From an uncultured Clostridium sp. (GTDB lineage Bacteria > Bacillota > Clostridia > TANB77 > CAG-508), in contig CANDRW010000008.1 of NCBI GenBank assembly GCA_947388675.1, positions 1-54,282 of the forward strand: a stretch of 54,282 bases of DNA. The letters run 5' to 3'. Shown in pieces: positions 17,692 to 26,431 of the stretch (position 1 is the stretch's first letter; the number at the start of each line of letters is the position of its first letter). A program made the position numbers and the translations under genes. A model generated the notes under the pieces. That model did not search any database. It saw only the letters and a program-made list of their open reading frames with translations, and was not told the origin of the DNA.

Positions 17692-18342
17692 ATGCAAAAA
17701 CAAAACGATAAAATTGTAATATTTGATTGGGGTGGAATAGTAGAAAGCCATGAAAATGATCTTCAAGATTTAAAAGAAGCCAAAATAAGAATGATAAAAA
17801 GATTTAATAATACTCTATCCCACCAACAAATTTTAGAAAGATGGACTGATAAAACTTCAACAGGTATTTCAATAGGAGCAACCAATGATGAAAAAGATAT
17901 AAAAGATTGGGTAGATTTAATTCAAAGAAATATGAATATCAATGTAACTTTTGAAGAATTTAAAAAAGCATATGAAGAAGAATTAGCATTAGTAAAATAT
18001 TATAAAGAGGTGGTAGAATTTGCACACTCATTAAAAGACAAATGTAAAATAGCTATATTATCTAATCTTACCCCTTTTGACAAAAAAAGAATAGATAAAC
18101 AATATGATTTAAGCAAATTTGATTATGTATATCTATCTTTTGAAGTAGGAATGAGAAAACCAAATAAGAAAATATATGAATATGTTTTAAATGACCTCAA
18201 AGTAGAACCAAAAAATATACTATTTATTGATGATGATACGAATAACATATTAACTGCTAAAGAATGTGGCTGGAACACCTGCCAAGCATTTGGATACGAA
18301 TTAGAAAAAATAAAAAGTGCAGTTGATGAATTTATTAAATAG
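17692..18342 (+). CDS. HAD-superfamily hydrolase
   Basis: 216 aa. VIFDWGGIVES at the start is a HAD motif I region in which the second Asp of DxD is replaced (DWGG, as in YihX-type phosphatases), KIAILSNLTPF is motif II (Ser/Asn), MRKPNKKIYEYVL supplies the Lys and LFIDDDTNNI is motif IV. It is a phosphatase of the YihX/haloacid dehalogenase type, likely acting on a sugar or nucleotide phosphate. ATG 17692 fits the GGGAG site better than ATG 17686 in the same frame. The 80 bp before it hold nothing recognised. Confidence 0.8.
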   Translation: MQKQNDKIVIFDWGGIVESHENDLQDLKEAKIRMIKRFNNTLSHQQILERWTDKTSTGISIGATNDEKDIKDWVDLIQRNMNINVTFEEFKKAYEEELALVKYYKEVVEFAHSLKDKCKIAILSNLTPFDKKRIDKQYDLSKFDYVYLSFEVGMRKPNKKIYEYVLNDLKVEPKNILFIDDDTNNILTAKECGWNTCQAFGYELEKIKSAVDEFIK

Positions 18343-18410
18343 TTGTATAAGACAGAGAAAGCTAAGAAATATAAGTTAAAAAATGAATAAAGCAAGGAGA
18401 GTACCACAAA

Positions 18411-19505
18411 ATGAAAATAGGAATAGATATTGACGACACTTTAACTGATATAAATGAAGAACTAGAAAACGCTGCATTAGAATATGCAAATCAATTAGGA
18501 AAAAAAGTAAAAGATGTAACAGATTTAGTAGACAAAAATGATGGCAATATTTATGAAGTAAAATATGGCTTTAGTTACGAAGAATTAAAATATTTTCTAA
18601 AAGATATTCAAGAAAGTATTATAGGAAAAGCAATTCCTAGAGAAAATGCAAAAGAAACCATCACAAAATTAAAGAAAGTAGGATATGAAATATATATTAT
18701 AACTGCAAGAGATTCAGAATTCCATGATGATCCATATACTCTAAGTAAAGAATGGCTAGACAAAAACAATATTGAATATGACAAACTGATTGTGAATGCA
18801 AGAGACAAAGCGCAAATTTGCCAAGAAGAGAAAATAGATTTATTCATCGATGATAAAGTAAGTAATTGCTTGGATGTATCAAATATAGGAGTAATTGCAA
18901 TAAGAATAGCAAATGATACAAATAAGTACGATAACTTTGTTACTTTGAAAGATTGGAACTCAATTTATGAATACATAACAAAAATAGAATATATGGATGT
19001 ACTAGACGAAAATGGAAATGTAACAGGAAAAATAAAAACAAGAGATAAAATAGTACACGATAGAGATTTTTATAAAATAGTTAACCTATGGCTTATGAAC
19101 CCAAAAACAAAACAAATTCTTCTTCAAAAAAGGTCAAAGAATAAGAAATCTAGCCCTAATAAATGGGATTTAACTTCTGGAGGACATGTGAAAGCTAAAG
19201 AAAGTAGTTTAGAAGCTATTATTAGAGAAACGAAAGAAGAAATTGGAATTGATATAAGTAAAGATAATCCAATTAAAATATTGGAAGTCAAAGAAAAACT
19301 AAACTTTGTAGACATCTATTTTATGGAGAAGGATGTAAAAATAGAAGATTTAACATTAAAAAATGATGAAGTAACAGATGCTAAATATTTTTCTTTGGAA
19401 GAATTAGTTACTGCACATAACACAAATGATATTCATTTTGTTAAACACTCATTCTTTCCAGAATTAGTAACATATATGGAAGAAAAACTAAAGGAGATAA
19501 AGTAA
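18411..19505 (+). CDS. HAD nucleotidase fused to a NUDIX hydrolase
   Basis: 364 aa. Residues 1-180 repeat the HAD 5'-nucleotidase type of the 15079 gene (MKIGIDIDDTLTDI, YIITARDSEFHDD, DLFIDDK). Residues 195-364 are a NUDIX domain: SGGHVKAKESSLEAIIRETKEEIGID contains the GX5EX7REXXEE box. The NUDIX region begins VLDENGNVTGKIKTRD, as in isopentenyl-diphosphate isomerase-like/YfcD NUDIX proteins. It probably cleans up nucleotide or prenyl diphosphates and their phosphates. ATG 18411 after AAGGAG; the ABC gene follows after 1 bp. Confidence 0.88.
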   Translation: MKIGIDIDDTLTDINEELENAALEYANQLGKKVKDVTDLVDKNDGNIYEVKYGFSYEELKYFLKDIQESIIGKAIPRENAKETITKLKKVGYEIYIITARDSEFHDDPYTLSKEWLDKNNIEYDKLIVNARDKAQICQEEKIDLFIDDKVSNCLDVSNIGVIAIRIANDTNKYDNFVTLKDWNSIYEYITKIEYMDVLDENGNVTGKIKTRDKIVHDRDFYKIVNLWLMNPKTKQILLQKRSKNKKSSPNKWDLTSGGHVKAKESSLEAIIRETKEEIGIDISKDNPIKILEVKEKLNFVDIYFMEKDVKIEDLTLKNDEVTDAKYFSLEELVTAHNTNDIHFVKHSFFPELVTYMEEKLKEIK

Positions 19506-19506
19506 T

Positions 19507-21235
19507 ATGAAAGATGACTTTAAAAAATTTGTATTATCTTTATACAAACCAGTAAAATGCCTAACATTTGTAATGATAATTAGTATGATTATTTCTCAAA
19601 TGATGGATCTAGCAAAACAATCAATAATAAAGGGCATTGTTGATTTACCTACTTTGCCAAACTTTGAAATTACAAATTTATATAAAGTGATGATTGCTCT
19701 AGTAATTGTTATCGTGTTGGAAATTATATTCTTTTATATATCAAATATTACAAGAACAATCTATGTGGTAAAAAAACAAACACCTTATATTGCCGAAAAG
19801 TTATTTAAGCATCTGGATAAAAAAGCATATCCATTTTTTGTAGATAATTATAGTGGCAAGATTTCTACATCTATCAATGAAATAAATGAGGAAATTACAA
19901 ACTTAAATACCCGAATTACAGCAGAATTTATAGCAAGATTAACATCAATGGTAAGCAGTCTAATACTTTTATATACTATCAATTTTACTATTTTTATAAC
20001 TGCTACTATATTGTTTACTGGAATAATTGTATCAAGATTGATCTATTTTTCAAAAAAGTATTTACCACTTGTTCAAAAGGCACAAGAGTATAATAGAGAA
20101 TACAATGGAATATTAAATGATGCTGTGCTAAATTTCAGTTCACTAAAAATATATAATGCAATAGAAAAATTTTCAAAAACACTAAAATTGAAAAAGAAAG
20201 AAGCAAATGTATATAAAAATAAAGCATCTACTAGAGAATTTTCTTATGGAGCAGTAGCAAATGTTGCTTATATAGTAGTTCTAGCTGCTTTAATTGTATA
20301 TGCAATAAGTCTTTTGGAACAAAATGCAATTACATTAGGGAGCTTTGTAGTCTTTATTAATGCCATGATTTCAATTAAAAGCCACTCAACAAAGTTTACA
20401 TGGTCATACATTCATATAGGTGAAATTTTAGTAAAGCTGAAGAATAGTTATGAATTGCTATATGTAGATAACAATGTAGAAGAGGATAAAAAAGAAAATT
20501 TAACAATAGAAAGCGGAAAAGTAGAATTCAAAGATGTTTCATTTAGATATAATACAAACTATGTTTTTGAAGATTTGAATTTGGTAATCAATGATAGACA
20601 GAAAGTAGGAATAATAGGTGTAAGTCGGAAGTGGAAAAACAACACTTGCTAATTTGATTTTTAAATTTTATTCACCACAAGAAGGCAGGATTTTAATAGA
20701 CGATAAAGATATAGCAAACTATAATACAAAATCATTATATGCTAATCTAACTTATGTACCACAAGAAACAATATTACTTCATTCTACGATATATGATAAT
20801 ATAAAAATAGCAAAACCAGATGCAACTGATGAAGAAATATATAATGCAGCTAAAAAGGCTGAATTACATGATTTTATAGAAAGCCTAGAAGAAAAGTATA
20901 ATACAATAGTAGGAGAAAGAGGAATTAAACTTTCTGGAGGACAAAGACAAAGAATAGCTTTAGCTAGAATATTCTTAAGAGATTCTAAAATAGTTATATT
21001 TGATGAAGCCACAAGTAGTTTAGATAATAATACAGAATTTAAGATACAAAGAAATATACATAAATACTTTAATGAACAAACTATTATATGTATTGCACAC
21101 CGTTTATCAACTTTAAAAGATATGGATAAGATTTTAGTGATTGAAAAAGGAAAGATAGTTGATTCTGGAACTCCAGAAGATATTATTGCAAAATATGATA
21201 ACAAAGAATTTATGGTAGAAGATGTGAAAATATAA
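19507..21235 (+). CDS. ABC exporter (fused membrane and ATPase domains), one CGG +1 site
   Basis: 575 aa, standard half-exporter size. Residues 1-310 hold about six transmembrane helices, 340-575 the nucleotide-binding domain: Walker A, VPQETILLHSTI (Q-loop), KLSGGQRQRIALAR (signature), VIFDEATSSLD (Walker B) and IAHRLST (H-loop). The Walker A itself is interrupted: in-frame CGG at 20626; skipping C gives IIGVSGSGKTTLANLI, a textbook sequence. Read straight, the protein stops at residue 380 inside Walker A. It probably exports a product of, or toxin related to, the operon (inference). Confidence 0.93.
20626..20628 (+). other. +1 recoding site: in-frame CGG followed by A, in Walker A
   Basis: GVS-(C)GGA-SGKTT. 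The residue is the invariant Walker A glycine, which fixes both the position and the identity of the decoded amino acid. It is the clearest of the 13 sites. Confidence 0.92.
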
Positions 21236-21264
21236 AAACTTTGAATAATTTGAAAAGATAATAT

Positions 21265-22485
21265 ATGGAGAAAAGAATAAGAGAAGATATGAAGAAAATA
21301 AAAAGAGAGAATCAAATTTTGATAATGTTAGCCTTTTTTAGTATTTCGATGGGGCTGTGGGAGAATTTTAGACAACTATGGTTACAAGATAACAATTTTT
21401 CTGCAACTAATATTAGCAATATCATAAGCATAGGTACTTTGATTAGTGTATTAGGTATAATGTTTGCTGGAAAATATATTAGGCTAAATAAGCTAAAGAA
21501 CTTTGTTAGTATATCATTGATAATAAAGTTTATAAATTTAATACTACTATTGAATTTGAATAATAGCGGAAATATAGCACTAATAAATATTTCTATAATA
21601 TTAGATATATTAACAAGTTATTTAGTTACCACTAGCATTTATCCATTAATCACAACCATAATAAAAGACAATACAATATACAGTAAAAGAAAATTAACAG
21701 AGTACCTATTTAAAGATGTGGGAATTTTAGTTGGAGGATTATTGATAGGCAGAAATATAATAGGCATTTTAATAGATTACAATGTTTGCTTACTAATTGC
21801 AATTGTGTTTTTAGCAATTTCTATTATAATAATGTTTAATATGTCAGCATGTAAAAATATTGAGAATACACCAAAAGAGAAAAGCTCTATACTAAAGTAC
21901 ATATTAAAAAGTAAAATACAGATTATCTATGTAATATATAGTTTTATAGGAGCAATGGCAATGATGACAGCATTAGGACTAAAGATGCTAACTCTTACAA
22001 ACTATTTTGAATTTACAGATAATCAAGCTACAAATTATTTACTAATAGTAGGATTACTAGCAGATTTAGTAGGAATATTAGCCTTGAAATTTCTTACACC
22101 AAAAAACGATTATATAACAGTTACAATAAAATTTGGAATAAGATTTTTGGCTTATACAATAGCATTTTTATCAAACAATATAATCATTACACTAATTGCA
22201 ATAACTTGGTCAATACTTATTTCAACAGCATACGAAAATATTTGTGATGGATATTATATAAATGAAGTTCCAAATAAATATCAATTAGCACTTACCAATT
22301 TGAGATATGTAGTTAGATATTTAGGAGAGGCAGCAGGTGTATTTTTATGTGGTATCATGTACGAAATAGGATTAAGGTATATGTTTGGATTATCTGCATT
22401 TTTTATGATTTTTCAAATAGGACTAGCTTATTATTTAATTTATTTAAGGAAAAAACGAGATAATATAGAAAATGTTAATATATGA
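21265..22485 (+). CDS. Major facilitator superfamily transporter
   Basis: 406 aa with about 12 hydrophobic helices in two halves separated by a charged segment near residue 200 (CKNIENTPKEKSS). FFSISMGLWENFRQLWL start and GLLADLVGILALKFL in the second half fit MFS exporters. Substrate unknown. The third transporter of the cargo operon. ATG 21265 with AAAAGATAATAT upstream has a weak ribosome binding site, so ATG 21289 in the same frame is an alternative. Confidence 0.8.
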   Translation: MEKRIREDMKKIKRENQILIMLAFFSISMGLWENFRQLWLQDNNFSATNISNIISIGTLISVLGIMFAGKYIRLNKLKNFVSISLIIKFINLILLLNLNNSGNIALINISIILDILTSYLVTTSIYPLITTIIKDNTIYSKRKLTEYLFKDVGILVGGLLIGRNIIGILIDYNVCLLIAIVFLAISIIIMFNMSACKNIENTPKEKSSILKYILKSKIQIIYVIYSFIGAMAMMTALGLKMLTLTNYFEFTDNQATNYLLIVGLLADLVGILALKFLTPKNDYITVTIKFGIRFLAYTIAFLSNNIIITLIAITWSILISTAYENICDGYYINEVPNKYQLALTNLRYVVRYLGEAAGVFLCGIMYEIGLRYMFGLSAFFMIFQIGLAYYLIYLRKKRDNIENVNI

Positions 22486-22516
22486 ATAGAAAAATAAAGT
22501 AGGAGATGAATAAAAA

Positions 22517-22972
22517 ATGAAATATGTAGGAAATAAAGATGAAAAAATAAATTACACAAAAAGACCTGGAGCTTATGCAATTATTATAAATGAAAACCAA
22601 GAAGAAATAGGAATTGTAACAGATGCAAAAGATTATTTCTATTTAGGTGGAGGAATAGAAAAGGGAGAAAGTGAGCTAGATGCCTTAAAGAGAGAGCTAA
22701 TCGAAGAAGCAGGATATACACTAAAAAATATAAGGAAATTTGATGAAGTAGGCTCTTACATATATGCAGAAGAAAAAGGTTATTTAGAAGTAACAGCCTA
22801 TGTCTATCTTGCAGAATTTGACAAAAAAGTAGCAGAACCTATTGAAAAAGATCATACTGTACTTTGGGTAAAACCAGAAGAATATACAAACAAAATGTGT
22901 AGAGAATGGCAAACATATATTATGGAAAGATTTATAGAAAAAAGAAATCAAGGGGAAATTTACAACAAATAA
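22517..22972 (+). CDS. NUDIX hydrolase
   Basis: 151 aa with a complete NUDIX box GGGIEKGESELDALKRELIEEAG (GX5EX7REXXEEXG variant). The N-terminus (RPGAYAIIINENQEEIGIV) is the usual first strand. It hydrolyses nucleoside diphosphates linked to another group. Second NUDIX of the operon. AGTAGGAG precedes ATG 22517. Confidence 0.9.
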   Translation: MKYVGNKDEKINYTKRPGAYAIIINENQEEIGIVTDAKDYFYLGGGIEKGESELDALKRELIEEAGYTLKNIRKFDEVGSYIYAEEKGYLEVTAYVYLAEFDKKVAEPIEKDHTVLWVKPEEYTNKMCREWQTYIMERFIEKRNQGEIYNK

Positions 22973-22992
22973 AAAAAGTGAGGAGCTAGAAT

Positions 22993-23356
22993 ATGGAAAA
23001 TATAGAAATAAAGAAGTTGATAGAAATAGATGAAGACAATTTAAATAAAATGACTAAGTGGATATATGAATGGTGGGGAGAGAGTGAGGCACTTACTTTA
23101 GAACAAGTAAAAAATTTTCTAAAACATTGTATGCAAAAAGATAGATTACCACAAACTTATGGAGCTTTTATTGGAGATAGTATTGTTGGAATGTATCAAT
23201 TTACTTATGAGGATTTATTTGTTAGACCTGATATATATCCTTGGCTTGCTAATGTCTATGTAGATGAGGAACATAGAGGCAAAGGAATATGTAGGAGATA
23301 TTGACACTTGTATTGAAGAACAAAAAAGTCAAAGATTATATAAATTAAAAGTGTAG
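22993..23356 (+). pseudogene. GNAT acetyltransferase remnant with internal deletion
   Basis: The first 100 residues are a normal GNAT start (IEIKKLIEIDEDNLNKMTKW; VYVDEEHRGKGI is motif A). The frame then breaks after RGKGI. Downstream, in another frame, comes VGDIDTCIEEQKSQRLYKLK, which resembles the usual GNAT C-terminus, so about 50 residues containing motif B have been lost. No CGG is involved; this is ordinary decay. Between 23357 and 23450 a further unidentified coding remnant (YNGNTWVKKCLEK then VENKFLRYC) can be read with shifts. Confidence 0.7.
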
Positions 23357-23465
23357 TTTACAACGGCAACACTTGGGTAAAAAAGTGCTTGGAAAAGTAG
23401 AAATAGTAGAAAATAAGTTTTTAAGATATTGCCATATAATTGAAAAAATACATCTAACATAAATA

Positions 23466-23494
23466 TTGAATTTCATTGATTTATATAGTATAAT
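23466..23494 (+). promoter_or_regulatory. Sigma-A promoter of the structured RNA
   Basis: TTGAAT at 23466-23471 and TATAAT at 23489-23494 with exactly 17 bp between. It predicts a transcript start near 23501, precisely where the first RNA hairpin begins. Confidence 0.85.
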
Positions 23495-23500
23495 ATGGCT

Positions 23501-23792
23501 GACAAAGGAAATCTTTGTCGCACGAAAATCTCTCCTAATTATGGTGAGATTGGTAGGAGGTGCATGTATGCATCTAAGGAACAAAATGTGGAATAGTGGA
23601 ACTTCCACACTTGGGTAGCCTAGAACATGAAAGTATCTCTTAGAAGATACACCCAAGTAAAACGGCTATAAAAGTGGTTCGATTCCACCTGACCCCCTTT
23701 GCATTTTTATGAGATGAATGAACTATAGATTTGAGTACCATGAGTAATGGCAAATGAAAATGGTATGTGAAGTTGCTGGCTTAGGGGGTCAG
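23501..23792 (+). ncRNA. Ornate structured non-coding RNA, family not identified
   Basis: No coding frame fits, but hairpins follow one another: GACAAAG/CTTTGTC (23501-23519), AATCTC/GAGATT, GTGCAT-type palindrome (about 23560-23576), TGTGGAA/TTCCACA (23587-23609), CTTGGGT/ACCCAAG (23610-23657) enclosing GTATCT/AGATAC, and a tRNA T-arm-like GTGG-TTCGATT-CCAC (23674-23688). AGCC (23617) can pair with GGCT (23664) across a stem as a pseudoknot. CTGACCCCCT (23689-23698) pairs perfectly with AGGGGGTCAG (23783-23792), with CATTTTTAT/ATGAAAATG inside. The core of about 200 nt is comparable in size to the raiA-motif RNA, but I cannot assign it from memory with confidence. No T-run follows. Confidence 0.65.
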
Positions 23793-23829
23793 CTTTATTA
23801 TTGAAAAATAACAGTAAATACACAAAAAT

Positions 23830-24180
23830 TTATCTTTTATTCTGCATAGAATATAAATGTTGTATTGTATGCTCAATAAATTTTTTATTTTCAGATTTTA
23901 ATTTTAAGTAAATTGAAGAAATTTCAACAGGAAATATATCAACAGTATCATTAGAATTTTTAATTGTATTATTAAAAATATAATTAGGTGTTACATCTAA
24001 AACATTACAAATATCAATTATAAGTGAAATGCTACCAGAAGATATTCCACGTTCAATTGCGCTTATATATTTAGTTGAAACATTACATTTTTCAGAAAGA
24101 GCTTCTTGAGTCAATCCTTTTTTTAATCTAGCCATTTGAATATTGTTTCCTATATTTTTAAAAGATTTTGCATTTTTCAT
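23830..24180 (-). CDS. XRE-family transcriptional regulator
   Basis: 116 aa on the minus strand. The helix-turn-helix lies at residues 10-65 (NIQMARLKKGLTQEALSEKCNVSTKYISAIERG), followed by a short C-terminal helical tail that may dimerise. It is an element-type repressor; its likely operator is in the 24.2-24.8 kb control region or at the neighbouring RNA promoter (inference). AAAGGGGGATT precedes the ATG. Confidence 0.88.
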   Translation of the reverse strand: MKNAKSFKNIGNNIQMARLKKGLTQEALSEKCNVSTKYISAIERGISSGSISLIIDICNVLDVTPNYIFNNTIKNSNDTVDIFPVEISSIYLKLKSENKKFIEHTIQHLYSMQNKR

Positions 24181-24327
24181 AGAATGAGTAATCCCCCTTT
24201 CTTATATAAAAATAATATAAGAATTATGGCAAAAATAAAACAAACATATATTAGAAAAAAAGCGAAAGTAAAATAAAATATTGATTTGTTCAATAAGATA
24301 TGTTAATATAGTAAATGAATAAAATAA

Positions 24328-24351
24328 AAAGAATATGAAAGCATATTCTTT
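24328..24351 (-). terminator. Terminator of the upstream minus-strand XRE gene
   Basis: AAAGAATATG/CATATTCTTT perfect 10-bp inverted repeat with a 4-nt loop. On the minus strand it is followed by TTTTTATTTTATT. The rest of 24181-24417 shows nothing else recognisable. Confidence 0.85.
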
Positions 24352-24417
24352 AACAGTTATTTGACTTAAAAAATACAAAAATGTATAATTTTAGAAGACA
24401 TTGTAAAATAATAATAA

Positions 24418-24675
24418 TTAATCAAATAAGTTATCGGTATTTTCAAATAGTTGTTCATAAGATACATTTAAAACTTTGCAAAGTGCAATGATTTCAAAAT
24501 CTTTTAACAATAATTTTTGATTTTCAATTTGAGAAATATCAGAGTGATAAATATCTATACCAAGTAAAGCAATCTTATTAGATAATTCCCTTTGAGTTAA
24601 ATTACGCAATTCTCTATATTTTTTTATATTTCTACCAATAACATTAGATTTACCGTTTAATTTTTTTACTTGCAT
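24418..24675 (-). CDS. XRE-family transcriptional regulator (small)
   Basis: 85 aa, a single Cro/C1-type helix-turn-helix (IGRNIKKYRELRNLTQRELS, then YHSDISQIENQ). Divergent from the receiver gene at 24790, which suggests it controls the intergenic promoter region between them. A ribosome binding site AAGGAATC lies upstream on the minus strand. Confidence 0.88.
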   Translation of the reverse strand: MQVKKLNGKSNVIGRNIKKYRELRNLTQRELSNKIALLGIDIYHSDISQIENQKLLLKDFEIIALCKVLNVSYEQLFENTDNLFD

Positions 24676-24789
24676 ACAAGCTGATTCCTTTCTTACATTA
24701 ATTATTATTGTATATTTTACAATATTTATTTATCAATTCTGGTAGACTATTTCTATCAAAAGGAAGGAAAATTTATAAAGTAGGGAAAA

Positions 24790-25782
24790 ATGAAAGAGAT
24801 AAAGTTTGAGTTAGTAAATGAAATTTGTGAAGAACAAGACTTCGATGAATTGTTATTAGAAATATTAAGCTATAGTAAGGAAAACAGAATAAATAAAATG
24901 CTACAAAATATTAATAAAAATAAAAAAATAGATAGTAAAATAAAAAAACAACTGTACGAGGAAATTTTCGAATATGTCAATGACATAAATGAATCTTGTA
25001 AAACAAATATTAAAGAAATTTTCTCTATTGGAGTAAAAAAAACAATTAAAAAAATAAATAATATTCATAGGAATGAATTATTGAAGGGAACAAGTAATAT
25101 GAGTGAAAAGATAAAGGTTATAATTGCAGATGATAATTTTCATATATGTGAGTTTATAAAAAAATTTTTAGAGAAATATGAAGATATAGAAATATTAGGA
25201 GTTGCCAATACAGATGAAGATGAAATAAAAATGATTGAAGAATTAAAGCCAGAAATTGTCATAACTGATCTTATGAGAAATAATAAATATACAGGTTTAG
25301 ATATTATAAAGAATTATTTTAAAAAGAATAAAAAATTGGCTTTTTTAGTTATATCTGCTGATTATAAGGGAAATGTTATAAATGATGGCTTAGAGGTAGC
25401 AGGATATATAAATAAGCCAATAAATGATTATGAAGAAATATATACAGAATTAAAAAGAATAAAAAAGGAATTGGAAAATAAAAAGTATTTAGAATGGGAT
25501 GAAAAATATCGTAATTTAGAAATTTTAAATATAAAAAAATTATTAAATTTGAAGGAGAAAAAAATATTAAAGAAATTAGGAATTACAATAAAAAATAAAA
25601 AGCATACAGAATGCGAAATAGAATGCTTAATGTTAGAATTATTATTATATTATGATGAGCCAGAAGAATATTTATCTAAAGAAGAAAAAAAGTATCAAAA
25701 ATCTTTGGAAGGAACAGGTGTTAGTAGAGAGGACTATAATAAGCTCTTAAGTAAGATAACAAAAATCAAAGGAGAACTTTAA
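24790..25782 (+). CDS. Response-regulator receiver protein with unrecognised output domain
   Basis: 330 aa. Residues 1-105 are charged helices. Residues 108-228 form a CheY-like receiver: VIIADDNFHICEF (acidic pair), PEIVITDLMRNNKYTGLDII (phosphoacceptor Asp), FLVISAD (Ser/Thr switch) and YINKPI (Lys). Residues 230-330 are helical and basic and resemble no output domain I know, though the receiver is Spo0A-like. No histidine kinase is adjacent. ATG 24790 follows AAAGTAGGG. It may read the host phosphorelay (inference). Confidence 0.7.
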   Translation: MKEIKFELVNEICEEQDFDELLLEILSYSKENRINKMLQNINKNKKIDSKIKKQLYEEIFEYVNDINESCKTNIKEIFSIGVKKTIKKINNIHRNELLKGTSNMSEKIKVIIADDNFHICEFIKKFLEKYEDIEILGVANTDEDEIKMIEELKPEIVITDLMRNNKYTGLDIIKNYFKKNKKLAFLVISADYKGNVINDGLEVAGYINKPINDYEEIYTELKRIKKELENKKYLEWDEKYRNLEILNIKKLLNLKEKKILKKLGITIKNKKHTECEIECLMLELLLYYDEPEEYLSKEEKKYQKSLEGTGVSREDYNKLLSKITKIKGEL

Positions 25783-25849
25783 AATATTGACTTTGATAGA
25801 TTTTTTAGGGAAATCATGTTAAAATATGGAAATGTGTAAGGAGGATAAA

Positions 25850-26431
25850 ATGTTACAAGTAAGTAGAGATAGTAATTTGAAAATACCTAAAAAATTAGAA
25901 GATTTTAGCGGAGCTGAAGAAAGTATTGAAGATAAAGTATCAGTAAAGCAAGCTATTGCTATTGCTGAAAATAAAAGATTCAACAAAAAAGAAATTATAG
26001 AAAGTCTAGAGAATGACAATGAGTTAGAACGAATAAATAAACTACCATTTAATGCAAATGACCTGATGGTAATAACAGTAGTAAAGAAATTAGCAGCATA
26101 TACTATTGCAGTTACAGAAAAATCGCCAAAAAAATTTAGAGGAGTATTTGTAAATAGAATGCAAAACTATTGCCTTGATACATTAGAATGCCTATTAGAA
26201 GCAAATTTTATTAGAATGGATGCAATAGAAAAGAAAACAAAAAGAGAAGAATTACAAAAAGAGGCAATAGTAAAACTAAAATTATTAGGATATGTTTCTA
26301 TGGTAGCAGAAAATTCAGGCTGCATATTAAAGAAACAATACAAACAAATTTCTATTCAATTATCAGAAGCAATCAATTTAACAGTAGCATGGAAAAAGAG
26401 TGATGATGAAAGATGGAAAAAACGAAGTTAG
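25850..26431 (+). CDS. avd: Avd-like DGR accessory protein (four-helix bundle)
   Basis: 193 aa from ATG 25850 (AAGGAGG at 5 nt; the in-frame ATG at 25826 has none). The C-terminal 120 residues are all-helical, with TEKSPKKFRGVFVNRMQNY followed by CLDTLECLLEANFI, the signature of the Avd/four-helix-bundle family. Avd forms a barrel pentamer that binds the DGR reverse transcriptase and the template RNA and is needed for mutagenic retrohoming. The N-terminal 75 residues extend beyond the usual Avd length (about 120-130 aa). The template repeat and reverse transcriptase follow directly, the classical DGR order. Confidence 0.85.
   Translation: MLQVSRDSNLKIPKKLEDFSGAEESIEDKVSVKQAIAIAENKRFNKKEIIESLENDNELERINKLPFNANDLMVITVVKKLAAYTIAVTEKSPKKFRGVFVNRMQNYCLDTLECLLEANFIRMDAIEKKTKREELQKEAIVKLKLLGYVSMVAENSGCILKKQYKQISIQLSEAINLTVAWKKSDDERWKKRS

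Noticed and set aside
23501-23792. tmRNA or a tRNA gene
   Set aside because: The T-arm-like hairpin is present but no D-arm/anticodon arm or tag frame ending in ALAA is visible, and the complementary acceptor-like strand lies downstream rather than upstream.
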